From an uncultured Coriobacteriia bacterium (lineage in GTDB: Bacteria; Actinomycetota; Coriobacteriia; Coriobacteriales; QAMH01): 64,000 nucleotides of DNA. The notes under the pieces are model-generated. The model was not told the DNA's origin. It searched no databases and was given only the letters and a program-made list of their open reading frames with translations. Numbering within the stretch: the first letter of the stretch is position 1; every line of letters starts with the position of its first letter. The translations under genes were made by a program, and so were the position numbers. The DNA is taken from NCBI GenBank assembly GCA_959608885.1, contig CAUHSG010000003.1, positions 1 through 64,000 of the forward strand, written 5' to 3'. This document shows positions 8,450-16,866 of this stretch, piece after piece.

Positions 8450-9265
8450 GTGAACTTTAAAGAAGCAAAAAGAAAAGACACATCGAAGAATCCTTTAATT
8501 CTTGCTGTAATTAACCAAAAAGGTGGTGTCGGCAAGTCAACGACAGCCGTGAATCTTGGTGCAGCACTGGGAGAGAAAAAATACAAGGTTCTTCTTGTGG
8601 ATTTAGACGCCCAGGGAAACGCAACGACAGGTGTAGGCTACGATAAGACAAAATGTGAAATCAGCACGTATAACTGTCTTGTAGACGATGATGTAAAGAC
8701 TGAAGAAGCAATCAGCAAAACAAACACCAATAACATGTGGTTGCTACCCGCTACAATTGATCTTGCAGGTGCAGAAACAAAGCTCGTTGATGAGATTGCA
8801 CGAGAGTTCCGGTTGAGCGACGCTTTGAAGGAGGTAAAGGGTGATTTTGATTTCATCCTTATTGATTGTCCTCCGTCATTGGGTCTTCTCACTGTGAATG
8901 CACTTGCAGCAGCAGACCAACTCATCATTCCAATTCAATGCGAATTTTACGCACTTGAGGGTTTGTCAAAAATCATTGATTCAATGAATATGGTCAAAAA
9001 GCGCATTAATCCGAATCTTGATGTGTTTGGTGTAGTCATCACAATGTATGACAAGCGCACGACTCTTTCCAAAGATGTTGCAAACGAAGTCGAAAACGTG
9101 TTTGGAGACAAGGTTTTCAAGACACGTATTCCCAGAACTGTTCGTATATCGGAAGCACCGAGTTATGGTGAGCCGATTACCGAGTATGAGCCTAATGGAA
9201 AGGGCGCAGAAGCATATAGAGACTTAGCCAAAGAGGCTATCAAGCGCTATAAGAAACTAAGCTAA
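8450..9265 (+). CDS. parA: Chromosome partitioning ATPase ParA/Soj
   Basis: ParA is a Walker-type ATPase that segregates the origin with ParB-parS. The product is 271 aa from a GTG at 8450, preceded by an AAGGAAAGG ribosome site. An in-frame TTG at 8423 would add nine residues but has no ribosome site. The deviant Walker A KGGVGKST is near residue 22 and the DCPPSLG Walker B region near 135. Two parS sites lie just upstream and parB follows after 13 nt. Confidence 0.95.
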   Translation: MNFKEAKRKDTSKNPLILAVINQKGGVGKSTTAVNLGAALGEKKYKVLLVDLDAQGNATTGVGYDKTKCEISTYNCLVDDDVKTEEAISKTNTNNMWLLPATIDLAGAETKLVDEIAREFRLSDALKEVKGDFDFILIDCPPSLGLLTVNALAAADQLIIPIQCEFYALEGLSKIIDSMNMVKKRINPNLDVFGVVITMYDKRTTLSKDVANEVENVFGDKVFKTRIPRTVRISEAPSYGEPITEYEPNGKGAEAYRDLAKEAIKRYKKLS

Positions 9266-9278
9266 GACGGAGGAGTTC

Positions 9279-10127
9279 ATGGCTACAAAAAAAGGTGGGC
9301 TTGGTAAGGGCTTAAGCGCCCTCATTGCAGATGCATCAATGGAATCTGGAAGCGGAATCAGTCAGGAAGAACTCGAGATAACGCTCATCGAACCTAATCC
9401 TGACCAACCTCGTAAGGTATTTGATGAGGAAGAGCTTGCAAATCTTGCAGATTCAATTCGGAAAGAGGGCCTCCTACAGGCGATTATTGTTCGTCCAAAA
9501 GACGGCAAATATCAAATTGTTGCAGGTGAAAGGCGTTGGCAAGCTAGTAAAATTGCCGGTCTCGAGTCCGTTCCCGTGCGTATTGTTGAGATGGATGATG
9601 AGCAAGCGCTGCGAATAGCTCTCGTCGAGAATCTCCAGCGATCTGATTTGAACGCAATCGAAGAAGCGCGTGGATATAAAGATTTGATGGCACGAGGCGA
9701 CCTCACGCAAGCAGAGCTTGCTGCAGCTGTCTCAAAGTCACGTTCTGCTGTTGCAAACTCGCTCCGGCTTCTCGACTTGCCGCAACAAGTGCAGGATTAT
9801 GTATACGATGGTGCTCTTACCGCGGGCCACGCACGTGCAATTCTCTCGATTCCTGAAGAGGACAAGCGCACTAACCTTGCCGATAAGATCATTGCCGAGC
9901 ATTTGACCGTGCGTGAGGCAGAGAATATTGCGCGCCTTGTTGCTTCCGGTTCGACCGAACGTGCAAAGCGTGCACCAATGCCGCGCAGCTATAAACTTGT
10001 TGCCAAGGAGCTGCGTCGTGAGCTCGACACGCAGGTGCGCATCAAGTCTTCACGTGGCAAGAACAAGATTGAGATTGAATTCAAAGACGAAGACGACCTT
10101 CAGAGAATCTTCGGTTTGATTCACTAG
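9279..10127 (+). CDS. parB: Chromosome partitioning protein ParB/Spo0J
   Basis: ParB is the CTP-dependent clamp that loads at parS. The 282-aa product has an N-terminal GLGKGLSALI motif and a ParB/Srx domain with GERRWQA and ENLQRSDLN. The central helix-turn-helix region is near LTQAELAAAVSKSRSAVANSLRLL. A C-terminal dimerisation segment rich in charged residues completes it. The ATG at 9279 follows ACGGAGGAG. It is convergent with rlmN, with only 14 nt between stops. Confidence 0.96.
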   Translation: MATKKGGLGKGLSALIADASMESGSGISQEELEITLIEPNPDQPRKVFDEEELANLADSIRKEGLLQAIIVRPKDGKYQIVAGERRWQASKIAGLESVPVRIVEMDDEQALRIALVENLQRSDLNAIEEARGYKDLMARGDLTQAELAAAVSKSRSAVANSLRLLDLPQQVQDYVYDGALTAGHARAILSIPEEDKRTNLADKIIAEHLTVREAENIARLVASGSTERAKRAPMPRSYKLVAKELRRELDTQVRIKSSRGKNKIEIEFKDEDDLQRIFGLIH

Positions 10128-10141
10128 GCCCAAATGACATA

Positions 10142-11188
10142 TTACCCTTCAACACGTTGACGGAGCTGACCACAGGCTCCGTCAATGTCTTTTCCGCGCG
10201 ATTTCCTAACGGAGCTTTCGATGCCACGAACGCTAAGTTCACGGAATACATGCGTAACTCTATCTGAGGGAACCATCATGCCATCAGCCTCTTGACCTGG
10301 GGTTATAGGGTTCAAGGGAATCAAGTTGACGTGGCAGAGCATCCCCTTGCAAAAGTCAACGAGAGCAGCAACGTGTTCATCGTCATCGTTTACATCCTTG
10401 ATGAGTGCATACTCGAAAGAGGGACGTCGCCCGGTGAGCTCACCGTAGTCTTTCACTGCTTTACGAAGTTCTTCGAGAGAGGTGCTTGAAACGCCAGGCA
10501 TAAGCTCGTCGCGTGTTTTCTGGATAGCCGAATGAAGAGAGATGGCGAGTGTGAATTGTTCGGGCTCGTGCGAGAAGCAACGAATGCCCTCAAGCAATCC
10601 ACAGGTCGAAACCGTGATGTGCCTTGCGCCAATGCCGAGCCCCGTCTTCGCATTCATGCGACGCAAGGCTTCGAGCAATGCCTCGTAGTTGAGGAAAGGC
10701 TCACCCTGACCCATGCAGACGACATTGGTGACACGCATGCCGAAGTCCTCTGATACGAGCTTGACCTGATCGTACATCTCTCCACTCGTGAGGTTGCAGA
10801 CAAAGCCCGTCCGTCCCGTTGCGCAGAAGGTACATCCCATGGGGCATCCTGCCTGTGAAGAGAAGCAAACGGTCAGACGTCCATCATTGAGCGAGGGGAT
10901 GCCCACAGTCTCAACATGTGCTCTGTTGGGAAGTTCGAAGAGGTACTTACGCGTGCCATCTTCAGAAACTTGGCGCATGACAAGATTGAGCGTGCCGATG
11001 AAGAATCGTTCATCAAGCTCTTCCCGCAGTGCCTTAGGTATATTATCCATTTTTGAGATAATAGAGCAGCCGCGAAGGTATAGCCATTCCTCGATTTGCT
11101 TTACGCGAAAACGAGGATGCCCGAGCTCTTCGACAAGAGCTTCGAGCTCAGCGTGGCTCAGCGATTTGATGTCGCGTTTCTCTTTCAT
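10142..11188 (-). CDS. rlmN: Dual-specificity 23S rRNA/tRNA adenine C2-methyltransferase RlmN
   Basis: RlmN is a radical SAM enzyme making m2A2503 in 23S rRNA and m2A37 in some tRNAs. The 348-aa product is of family length. The radical SAM motif CTFCATG follows GCPMG. The conserved GMGEP-like segment is MGQGEPFLNYE, and a C-terminal Cys (GACGQL) is in place for the methyl-carrying cysteine. The ATG is at 11188. It is divergent from ddl. Confidence 0.95.
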   Translation of the reverse strand: MKEKRDIKSLSHAELEALVEELGHPRFRVKQIEEWLYLRGCSIISKMDNIPKALREELDERFFIGTLNLVMRQVSEDGTRKYLFELPNRAHVETVGIPSLNDGRLTVCFSSQAGCPMGCTFCATGRTGFVCNLTSGEMYDQVKLVSEDFGMRVTNVVCMGQGEPFLNYEALLEALRRMNAKTGLGIGARHITVSTCGLLEGIRCFSHEPEQFTLAISLHSAIQKTRDELMPGVSSTSLEELRKAVKDYGELTGRRPSFEYALIKDVNDDDEHVAALVDFCKGMLCHVNLIPLNPITPGQEADGMMVPSDRVTHVFRELSVRGIESSVRKSRGKDIDGACGQLRQRVEG

Positions 11189-11270
11189 GAAACCCCGTCT
11201 AGACGCAATGACAGCCCTTACGATACCATTTTGCTCGACATATCGCCCGATGCTTCACGAGAGGCCAACC

Positions 11271-12233
11271 ATGATTATCACCAAGCAGTGCGAACCCGCA
11301 GTGACCAAGGTCGTTTTGCTCAAGGGAGGCAAGAGCGGCGAACGTGAGATTTCCCTCAAGTCCGGAGCAGCCTGCGCCGAAGCCCTGCGTGGCGAAGGGT
11401 TCGAGGTTGTCGAAATCGATCCTGCCGATGATGGCGCACTGCAGCAAATCGCCGACGAGAAGCCTTCCGTCGTATTCCTCGCGCTTCACGGCAAGTACGG
11501 AGAGGATGGCTGCATACAGGGCTTTTGCGAGCTTTTGGGTGTACCTTACACGGGCTCTGGTGTCCTGGCGAGTGCCCTTGCGATGGACAAGGAGCGCGCC
11601 AAGGTCATCTACAAGGAAGCTGGTCTCAACACCGCACCATGGGTCGTCATCCATCCCGAGGACAAGCGTGATGCCGCCTCCATCATCGAGGAGCTGGGCG
11701 AGAAGGTTGTCGTGAAGGCGGTCCACCAGGGGTCATCTCTCGGGGTCTACATCGTCGAGGGTGCCCTCGAGCTCGAAGAGGCCATTTCAGACGCGTTTAC
11801 CTTCGATGACACGGTCATCGTCGAGAAGTACATCCAGGGGACCGAGACGACGGTTGCCGTACTCGGCAACAACGAGCCCGAAGCGCTTCCCGTCATCGAG
11901 ATTGTTCCGCAGGGCGAAAGCACCACCTACGACTTTACGGCAAAGTACGCTGCCGGCGGCTCCAAGCACATCATTCCCGCGCGTCTCGACGATCGTGTAA
12001 CGGCGGCGTGCCAGGAAATGGCATTGCGTGCCCATGCGGCACTTGGCTGCCGCGGGGTGTCGCGCACGGACATCTTTGTCGATGAACAAGGCGTATGCTG
12101 GGCAATCGAGACGAACACGCTGCCCGGCATGACCGCAACCTCGCTGCTGCCCGACACGGCGGGGACGGTTGGCATTTCCTTCGGCGCGCTGTGTCGCATG
12201 CTCGTGGAACTTGCTCTCGAAGAGCACGCGTGA
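11271..12233 (+). CDS. ddl: D-alanine-D-alanine ligase
   Basis: Ddl joins two D-alanines for peptidoglycan. The 320-aa product starts at ATG 11271 behind a GAGAGG ribosome site. The frame stays open upstream to 10788, but that part is the antisense of rlmN. Visible motifs are LLKGGKSGEREISLKSG at the N-terminus, GKYGEDG and GVPYTGSGVLASALAMDK. The ATP-grasp domain contains VVKAVHQGSSLGV, and the metal-binding ETNTLPGMT is near the C-terminus. A tRNA-Ser gene follows. Confidence 0.95.
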   Translation: MIITKQCEPAVTKVVLLKGGKSGEREISLKSGAACAEALRGEGFEVVEIDPADDGALQQIADEKPSVVFLALHGKYGEDGCIQGFCELLGVPYTGSGVLASALAMDKERAKVIYKEAGLNTAPWVVIHPEDKRDAASIIEELGEKVVVKAVHQGSSLGVYIVEGALELEEAISDAFTFDDTVIVEKYIQGTETTVAVLGNNEPEALPVIEIVPQGESTTYDFTAKYAAGGSKHIIPARLDDRVTAACQEMALRAHAALGCRGVSRTDIFVDEQGVCWAIETNTLPGMTATSLLPDTAGTVGISFGALCRMLVELALEEHA

Positions 12234-12282
12234 GTTTGCTATACTAGCAAACCGCGTCGTAAGGGCGCGCCTAAGTACATGC

Positions 12283-12375
12283 GGAGGGATGTCCGAGTGG
12301 CTTAAGGAGCACGATTGGAAATCGTGTGTGCCGTTTAGAGCGGTACCTAGGGTTCAAATCCCTATCCCTCCGCCA
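12283..12375 (+). tRNA. tRNA-Ser (anticodon GGA)
   Basis: The acceptor stem GGAGGGA (12283-12289) pairs with TCCCTCC (12365-12371). Discriminator G and an encoded CCA follow. The anticodon loop is TTGGAAA with anticodon GGA. The long variable arm is typical of tRNA-Ser. Confidence 0.95.
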
Positions 12376-12386
12376 GCATGAACCCG

Positions 12387-12412
12387 AAGGGGCCGCAGTC
12401 GCGGCCCCTTTT
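12387..12412 (+). terminator. Rho-independent terminator after tRNA-Ser
   Basis: GGGGCCGC and GCGGCCCC form a GC-rich stem with a tight loop followed by TTTT, 12 bp after the tRNA 3' end. Confidence 0.85.
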
Positions 12413-12463
12413 GACCACCCAAAAGGAGCAGCCAGCACGCGCTGGTTGTTTCTAACGTACCTT

Positions 12464-13183
12464 CTACACATTTCCCAGGAGCACGTCGTTGAGGTGCTTG
12501 CTGGCGACCCCCTGGGCTTTGTAGAGCGTTGCGAGGGGCGTTGCCGGGCAGTCTATGTAGCGATACTGCGGGAAGAAGCGCGTGAGGTGCAGTGGAATAT
12601 CCGGGTCGACGCTCGCGAGCCAGGTGGCTTCCTCTTCGAGCAACTCCATGTCATCGTTGAGGCCGGGGATGAGCAGCGTCGTTACCTCGACATGGGCATC
12701 CTCGGATGCCTGTGCAATCGTGTTCTTGACCGTTTCGAGTTTGCCGCCGGCGATATCATAGACGTCTTGCGAAAAGCCCTTGAGGTCGATGTTGAAGGCA
12801 TCAAGATAGGGGAGAAGTCGAGCAAGCTTATCGGGAGCAATAAGTCCATTCGTGACCACGATGTTATCGAGGCCAGCCTCGTGTATGGCCTGGGCACACT
12901 CCAGCACCTCATGCCAATGTGCGAACGGCTCGTTATAGGTATAGGCTAAGCCGATGTTCCCCTCGTCTACGAGTGCGAGCGCCCTGTCAACGAGCTCGTC
13001 GATGCTTGTCTCGCGCGTCGGGACGGCTTGTGGCTCATCGGCTTGGGCGATTGTGTGGTTCTGGCACCAGGGACAATGCATCGTGCATCCCAAGGTGCCG
13101 ACTGACAGAATCATTGAGCCGGGTTTATAGCGTGCAAGCGGTTTCTTCTCGATGGGGTCGAGTGCCAATGCCGTGATCTTCAT
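12464..13183 (-). CDS. amrS: AmmeMemoRadiSam system radical SAM enzyme
   Basis: This 239-aa radical SAM protein has the CxxxCxxC cluster motif CTMHCPWC, near residue 27 of the chosen product, followed by QNHTIAQ. It is similar in layout to pyruvate-formate-lyase-activating-type enzymes. The ATG at 13183 sits behind AGGAGGTCCC; an upstream TTG at 13210 is less likely. The next gene upstream on the strand is a fused AmrB/AmrA protein, which identifies the conserved but functionally unresolved three-domain AmmeMemoRadiSam system. Confidence 0.9.
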   Translation of the reverse strand: MKITALALDPIEKKPLARYKPGSMILSVGTLGCTMHCPWCQNHTIAQADEPQAVPTRETSIDELVDRALALVDEGNIGLAYTYNEPFAHWHEVLECAQAIHEAGLDNIVVTNGLIAPDKLARLLPYLDAFNIDLKGFSQDVYDIAGGKLETVKNTIAQASEDAHVEVTTLLIPGLNDDMELLEEEATWLASVDPDIPLHLTRFFPQYRYIDCPATPLATLYKAQGVASKHLNDVLLGNV

Positions 13184-13203
13184 GGGACCTCCTGCAGGCA
13201 GAT

Positions 13204-13287
13204 GAGACAAATGACCTGTCCAATTGTCTCATTACCAAATGGGACCGATAGAAAATGAGGCAGTTTGGTTTGACCAAACTGCCTCAT
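13204..13287. repeat. Family B inverted repeats (two adjacent hairpins)
   Basis: 13204-13230 is GAGACAAATG...CAATTGTCTC, a member of family B. 13255-13287 is a perfect 15-bp stem (ATGAGGCAGTTTGGT / ACCAAACTGCCTCAT) with a 3-nt loop. The second hairpin starts at the stop codon of the AmrB-AmrA gene and could terminate it. Confidence 0.75.
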
Positions 13288-14672
13288 GCGTGGCGGACGA
13301 CCTCGAAGCGTTGGAGCGTGGTGCCGGGCTCGTCCGGCGCGATACCGGCCTTGCGGCAGGCGATACCAACTTGCTCCTCGACCGTGTCGACGCCATCGAG
13401 CATGGGTAACAGCAGGCCACGTCGCCCACCGCTGCTGACGATGACACCGTAGCGCTGCGGGTCAAGCTCGCCGGGTGAATCGATGTCCTCCGTCTCGCCA
13501 AGTACGTCGACGCTGATCTCGAGCTGATCGAGCTCGTCGGGGCGCACGGGATCGAAACGTGGATCCTCGCTGCACGCCGAGATGCCGTTGCGGATGATCT
13601 CGTCGGCGATGCAGGACGTGACGGGGCTGATGGTGCCGATGCAACCACGTAGGCGTCCATGCTCGTGTAGGGATACGAAGACTCCAGAGCGTTGTGCAAG
13701 CATGTCCTCGGGTAAGCCCTCGGGTCGGGGGAGGGGAGAGCGCTCGCGCACGAAGTGCTCGACGCTCGCGCGAGCCAATGCGACGTACTCGTCCTCATCC
13801 GCTCGCGACGCCTGTACGCGGGCGCGCTGCTCATCCTCGTAATGCTTGCCAAAGTGACGCGTGTCATCGTCTTCTGTCACGACGAACGAAGCGACGGCAT
13901 AACCCACGCCAAAGGGACCTTCGTACGAGAGCAGGTGCGCCTCGACGCCCTGGCCGTCCAGAGCACCCGCCATGATCTGGAACGAGCGCAGGCCGCACTC
14001 GGCGGCTTTGTCGGTGAAACTCTCGTCAAAGCTCAGCAGGCGCATGAAGTCGCCCCGTGACATGGCCTCGGTGATTTGCTCGTCGAAGACGGGGCCTTCA
14101 GGCGCGAAGCCATACGGGCCATCATGGGTGAGCTTGTGCGAAAGGTCGCCGCTCGCGATGAGCACGGCGCGACGCCCAAGATCGTCGATGGCCCGGGTGA
14201 TGAGATCGCCCAGGTGATAGTGCTCGACGGGGCCGTAGCCCGACAGTCCGATACGCACGACCTTGTAATCGCGGTAAAACTTGTTCACGAAGTAGAGTGG
14301 GATATAGGTCGCGTGGTCGATGGACGGGTCATGCTCGCCATCGGTGCCGGCGGGAAAGCCCTCAGCAGCGGCAAGCGACGCGATGCGATCGGCGAGCTCG
14401 GTGTCATAGGTACAGGCAAGGTTCGTCTCGCGCGCGCCAAAACGGTGCATGTCACCACGAGCCGACGCGCCCGGTGAGATGTGGAAGTAGTCGCGATACG
14501 CCGTTGCGTGCGGCGAGGTCACGATGATGGTCTGGGGTTCGAGCTCGGCAATCTGATACGCCACCTCGTCGTACGAATCGATGGTCGACTGGACGAGCTG
14601 TTCCTTGCCGCGGCCGACAGCCGGGATTATGAGCGGGGGATGCGGGACGATGAATGCTGCCTGGAGTGACAT
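13284..14672 (-). CDS. Fused AmmeMemoRadiSam proteins B (MEMO1) and A (AMMECR1)
   Basis: This is a 462-aa two-domain protein. Residues 1 to about 265 match the MEMO1/LigB-like extradiol-dioxygenase fold, beginning AAFIVPHPPLIIPAVGRG, with His-rich motifs such as TSPHA and DLSHKL. Residues about 290-460 match AMMECR1, with GVFVSLHEHGRLRGCIGT. The ATG at 14672 has a strong GAGGAGGT ribosome site. It lies about 100 nt upstream of amrS on the same strand. Fusion of A and B supports a physical complex; the substrate is unknown. Confidence 0.9.
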   Translation of the reverse strand: MSLQAAFIVPHPPLIIPAVGRGKEQLVQSTIDSYDEVAYQIAELEPQTIIVTSPHATAYRDYFHISPGASARGDMHRFGARETNLACTYDTELADRIASLAAAEGFPAGTDGEHDPSIDHATYIPLYFVNKFYRDYKVVRIGLSGYGPVEHYHLGDLITRAIDDLGRRAVLIASGDLSHKLTHDGPYGFAPEGPVFDEQITEAMSRGDFMRLLSFDESFTDKAAECGLRSFQIMAGALDGQGVEAHLLSYEGPFGVGYAVASFVVTEDDDTRHFGKHYEDEQRARVQASRADEDEYVALARASVEHFVRERSPLPRPEGLPEDMLAQRSGVFVSLHEHGRLRGCIGTISPVTSCIADEIIRNGISACSEDPRFDPVRPDELDQLEISVDVLGETEDIDSPGELDPQRYGVIVSSGGRRGLLLPMLDGVDTVEEQVGIACRKAGIAPDEPGTTLQRFEVVRHA

Positions 14673-14751
14673 GGGTACCTCCTCGCGCGTGCTGTGGTGC
14701 GATTATCCTAGCACGCGGGCAGGGAGAAGGCGGGACAACGTGAGCAAGGAG

Positions 14752-16029
14752 TTACTTCTGCTCCTCGTCAGTGGAAGAGGCATCGTCTCCGGAAGTATCC
14801 TGCTCGTTACCCGGCGTCTTCTCGTGATGCAGCTTATCCTCGACGTCTTCTTGGGCACGCTTGATGAAGCTTGGCATCTTGCGGCTCTTCTTCGGCTTGG
14901 GGAGCTGGAAGAGGACGCCGTCTTCGGTCGCGATCTTCTTGCCGGTGATGAGCTCGTAATACGCGATGAAGATGCCTTGCAGCGCACCGATGACGGGAAT
15001 CGAGAGCAGCATGCCCGGTATGCCACCCAGGGCACTGCCGATGAGGATGGCAACGAGGATGAGTGCGGGGTAGACATTGACCGAGCTCTTCATGAGCTTG
15101 GGTGAGACGATGTTGCCGATGACATTGTTGATGACCATGTTGACCACGATTGAGATGATGCAGACGAGTGGCGAGACGAAGAGCGCGATGATTGCGACGA
15201 TCGCGCACGAGACCATGGGGCCGATGTAGGGCACGAAGTACAAGATGCCGCAGAGGAAGCCCAGGACCACGGAGTAGGGTATGCCGAGGATGAGGAAGCA
15301 CAGCCAGCTGGCGACGCCTGTGATGAGCGTGCAGAGCAGCGTCGATTTGGCCCAGCCGTAGACCGCGGTGCCGAAGGCGTTGGTCACGACGTCAATATCG
15401 TCCTGGTACTTGTCATCCACGAGACCGCGCACCTCGCGCGAGAGGACAGGGAGGTCGAGGAGAATCCAGAACGAGCAGATGAACGAGATGAAGGTGACGA
15501 GTATGACGTTGCCCGCGCTTACGATGCCGCCCATGACGCCATTTGCCAGACCGCTGGCCAGTGCGCCCGCTTGCTGGCGAATGAAGGATGCGGCCTGCGT
15601 GAGCAGCGAGTTGATGCTCTCGCCGTCGAGGAGCTGCGTCGAGGAGCTCGTCTTGGTGACGAAGTCCTGAATCTGTGCGAGATAGGCGGGGAGCTGTTGC
15701 GTGAACGAGGTGAGCTGCGAGACGATGGCCGGAACGAGCACCATGATGCATGCGACGATGACGGCGATGATGAGCAGGAAGGCAATCGTCGTGCCCCCCC
15801 AACGCGGGATGCCATGGCGTTCGAGTCTATTGACGAAGCCATGCAGCAGGAAGACGAGCAAAGCGGTCACGATGATGACGGCGACGGCCTGCCAGATGAT
15901 GCCGGCAATGTAGAGGATGACGCCGACGAGGATGCAGAGACCGACGATGGTCCAGGTGCGAAACGCCCGCAGACGCCACTTTGACTCGATGGCCTCTTGT
16001 GATTTGGCACTGTCTTGCGGGTTGCTCAT
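14752..16029 (-). CDS. AI-2E family (PerM/YtvI-type) transporter
   Basis: This 425-aa polytopic membrane protein has about eight hydrophobic segments. The first pair lies near 30-75, a long non-membrane loop near 95-150, and the rest between about 165 and 375. The family motif region GIPYSVVLGFLCGILYFVPYIG is present. The last 50 residues are charged and probably cytoplasmic. The family includes AI-2 exporters and Na+/H+ antiporters, so the substrate is unresolved. It is followed by the AmrB-AmrA gene on the same strand. Confidence 0.88.
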   Translation of the reverse strand: MSNPQDSAKSQEAIESKWRLRAFRTWTIVGLCILVGVILYIAGIIWQAVAVIIVTALLVFLLHGFVNRLERHGIPRWGGTTIAFLLIIAVIVACIMVLVPAIVSQLTSFTQQLPAYLAQIQDFVTKTSSSTQLLDGESINSLLTQAASFIRQQAGALASGLANGVMGGIVSAGNVILVTFISFICSFWILLDLPVLSREVRGLVDDKYQDDIDVVTNAFGTAVYGWAKSTLLCTLITGVASWLCFLILGIPYSVVLGFLCGILYFVPYIGPMVSCAIVAIIALFVSPLVCIISIVVNMVINNVIGNIVSPKLMKSSVNVYPALILVAILIGSALGGIPGMLLSIPVIGALQGIFIAYYELITGKKIATEDGVLFQLPKPKKSRKMPSFIKRAQEDVEDKLHHEKTPGNEQDTSGDDASSTDEEQK

Positions 16030-16055
16030 GGTGACTTCTTACTGCGAGAAAGATC

Positions 16056-16148
16056 TGGCGGAGGAGGAGGGATTCGAACCCTCGTACCCGGGGTTACCGG
16101 GTAAACGGTTTTCGAGACCGCCGCATTCAACCACTCTGCCACCCCTCC
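16056..16148 (-). tRNA. tRNA-Ser (anticodon CGA)
   Basis: On the minus strand the acceptor GGAGGGG pairs with CTCCTCC (one G-T pair), followed by G and an encoded CCA. The anticodon loop CTCGAAA gives anticodon CGA. A long variable arm is present. A TATAAT hexamer lies upstream at 16182-16177 without a clear -35. Confidence 0.93.
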
Positions 16149-16218
16149 GCTGAGGCCCCGTGTGGGTGCGGGGGTGATTATAGCGCAAGACTTCGTGAGC
16201 TGCCCGAAAATTGCAAGG

Positions 16219-16247
16219 TTGGCTCTCATCGCGCCAAAACGTATACT
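16219..16247 (+). promoter_or_regulatory. Sigma70-type promoter for the 16306 gene
   Basis: TTGGCT (16219-16224) and TATACT (16242-16247) are separated by 17 bp, 59 bp upstream of the start codon at 16306. Confidence 0.6.
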
Positions 16248-16305
16248 TTCGTTGAATGGAAACGACGGAAATGCCCATATCATGGCGTTCGCACAAGGAG
16301 AAGCA

Positions 16306-16839
16306 ATGACAGACCAGGAAAATCTCGAGATGGATGACATTCTCGAGCGCATCACCTTCTATTGCCTCGATACGGCCCAGACTAAGCTCGAGGCCGGCGA
16401 GGAGCTCACTCCGTTCACGGTCATCGTCGACGGTGACCAGATGTTCGAGGAGAACTTTCCCGGTGACGACGTGGTGAGCTGTCGGCATGCCGCGGAGTCC
16501 AACGTCAAGTCCTCGAGCGCGTTTTCGACGCACTACGCGTTTTGCTACGACGGCTTCCTCATGACCGACGACGGCCAGCTCGACGCCATCATCGTCGAAT
16601 GTGCCACGACCGAGATGGAGAAGGCCTATGTCATCGCCCGTCTTTACAAGCAGGAGGGAGATGCGCTCGTTGTCGACGAGACGCCTGCCTACGTGGATGA
16701 TGTCGACACGTTCTATGATCTGGCGGCCGTGCGTGCGGCCAAGGCCCGCGCCGAGGTGCTCGCCAAGGATGGCGATGAGATGAAGGAGATCCAGCAGCGT
16801 ATCCAGAACATTCTTGCCGGAGATAAGTCCAAGGAATAG
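16306..16839 (+). CDS. Hypothetical acidic protein
   Basis: This is a 177-aa soluble, acidic protein with no signal peptide or membrane segment. I recognise no family. The ATG at 16306 follows AAGGAG with proper spacing; the frame is open further upstream but crosses the promoter. The C-terminal third is helical and rich in Ala/Lys/Glu. It lies 27 nt before a DUF4013 membrane protein gene, so the two may share a transcript. Confidence 0.7.
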   Translation: MTDQENLEMDDILERITFYCLDTAQTKLEAGEELTPFTVIVDGDQMFEENFPGDDVVSCRHAAESNVKSSSAFSTHYAFCYDGFLMTDDGQLDAIIVECATTEMEKAYVIARLYKQEGDALVVDETPAYVDDVDTFYDLAAVRAAKARAEVLAKDGDEMKEIQQRIQNILAGDKSKE

Positions 16840-16866
16840 CCGGTAGAGCAGACGGCGGGTGCGTAC

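Noticed and set aside
10788..11270. In-frame upstream extension of ddl to 481 codons
   Set aside because: It overlaps rlmN antisense and adds residues absent from Ddl; the ATG at 11271 has a ribosome site.
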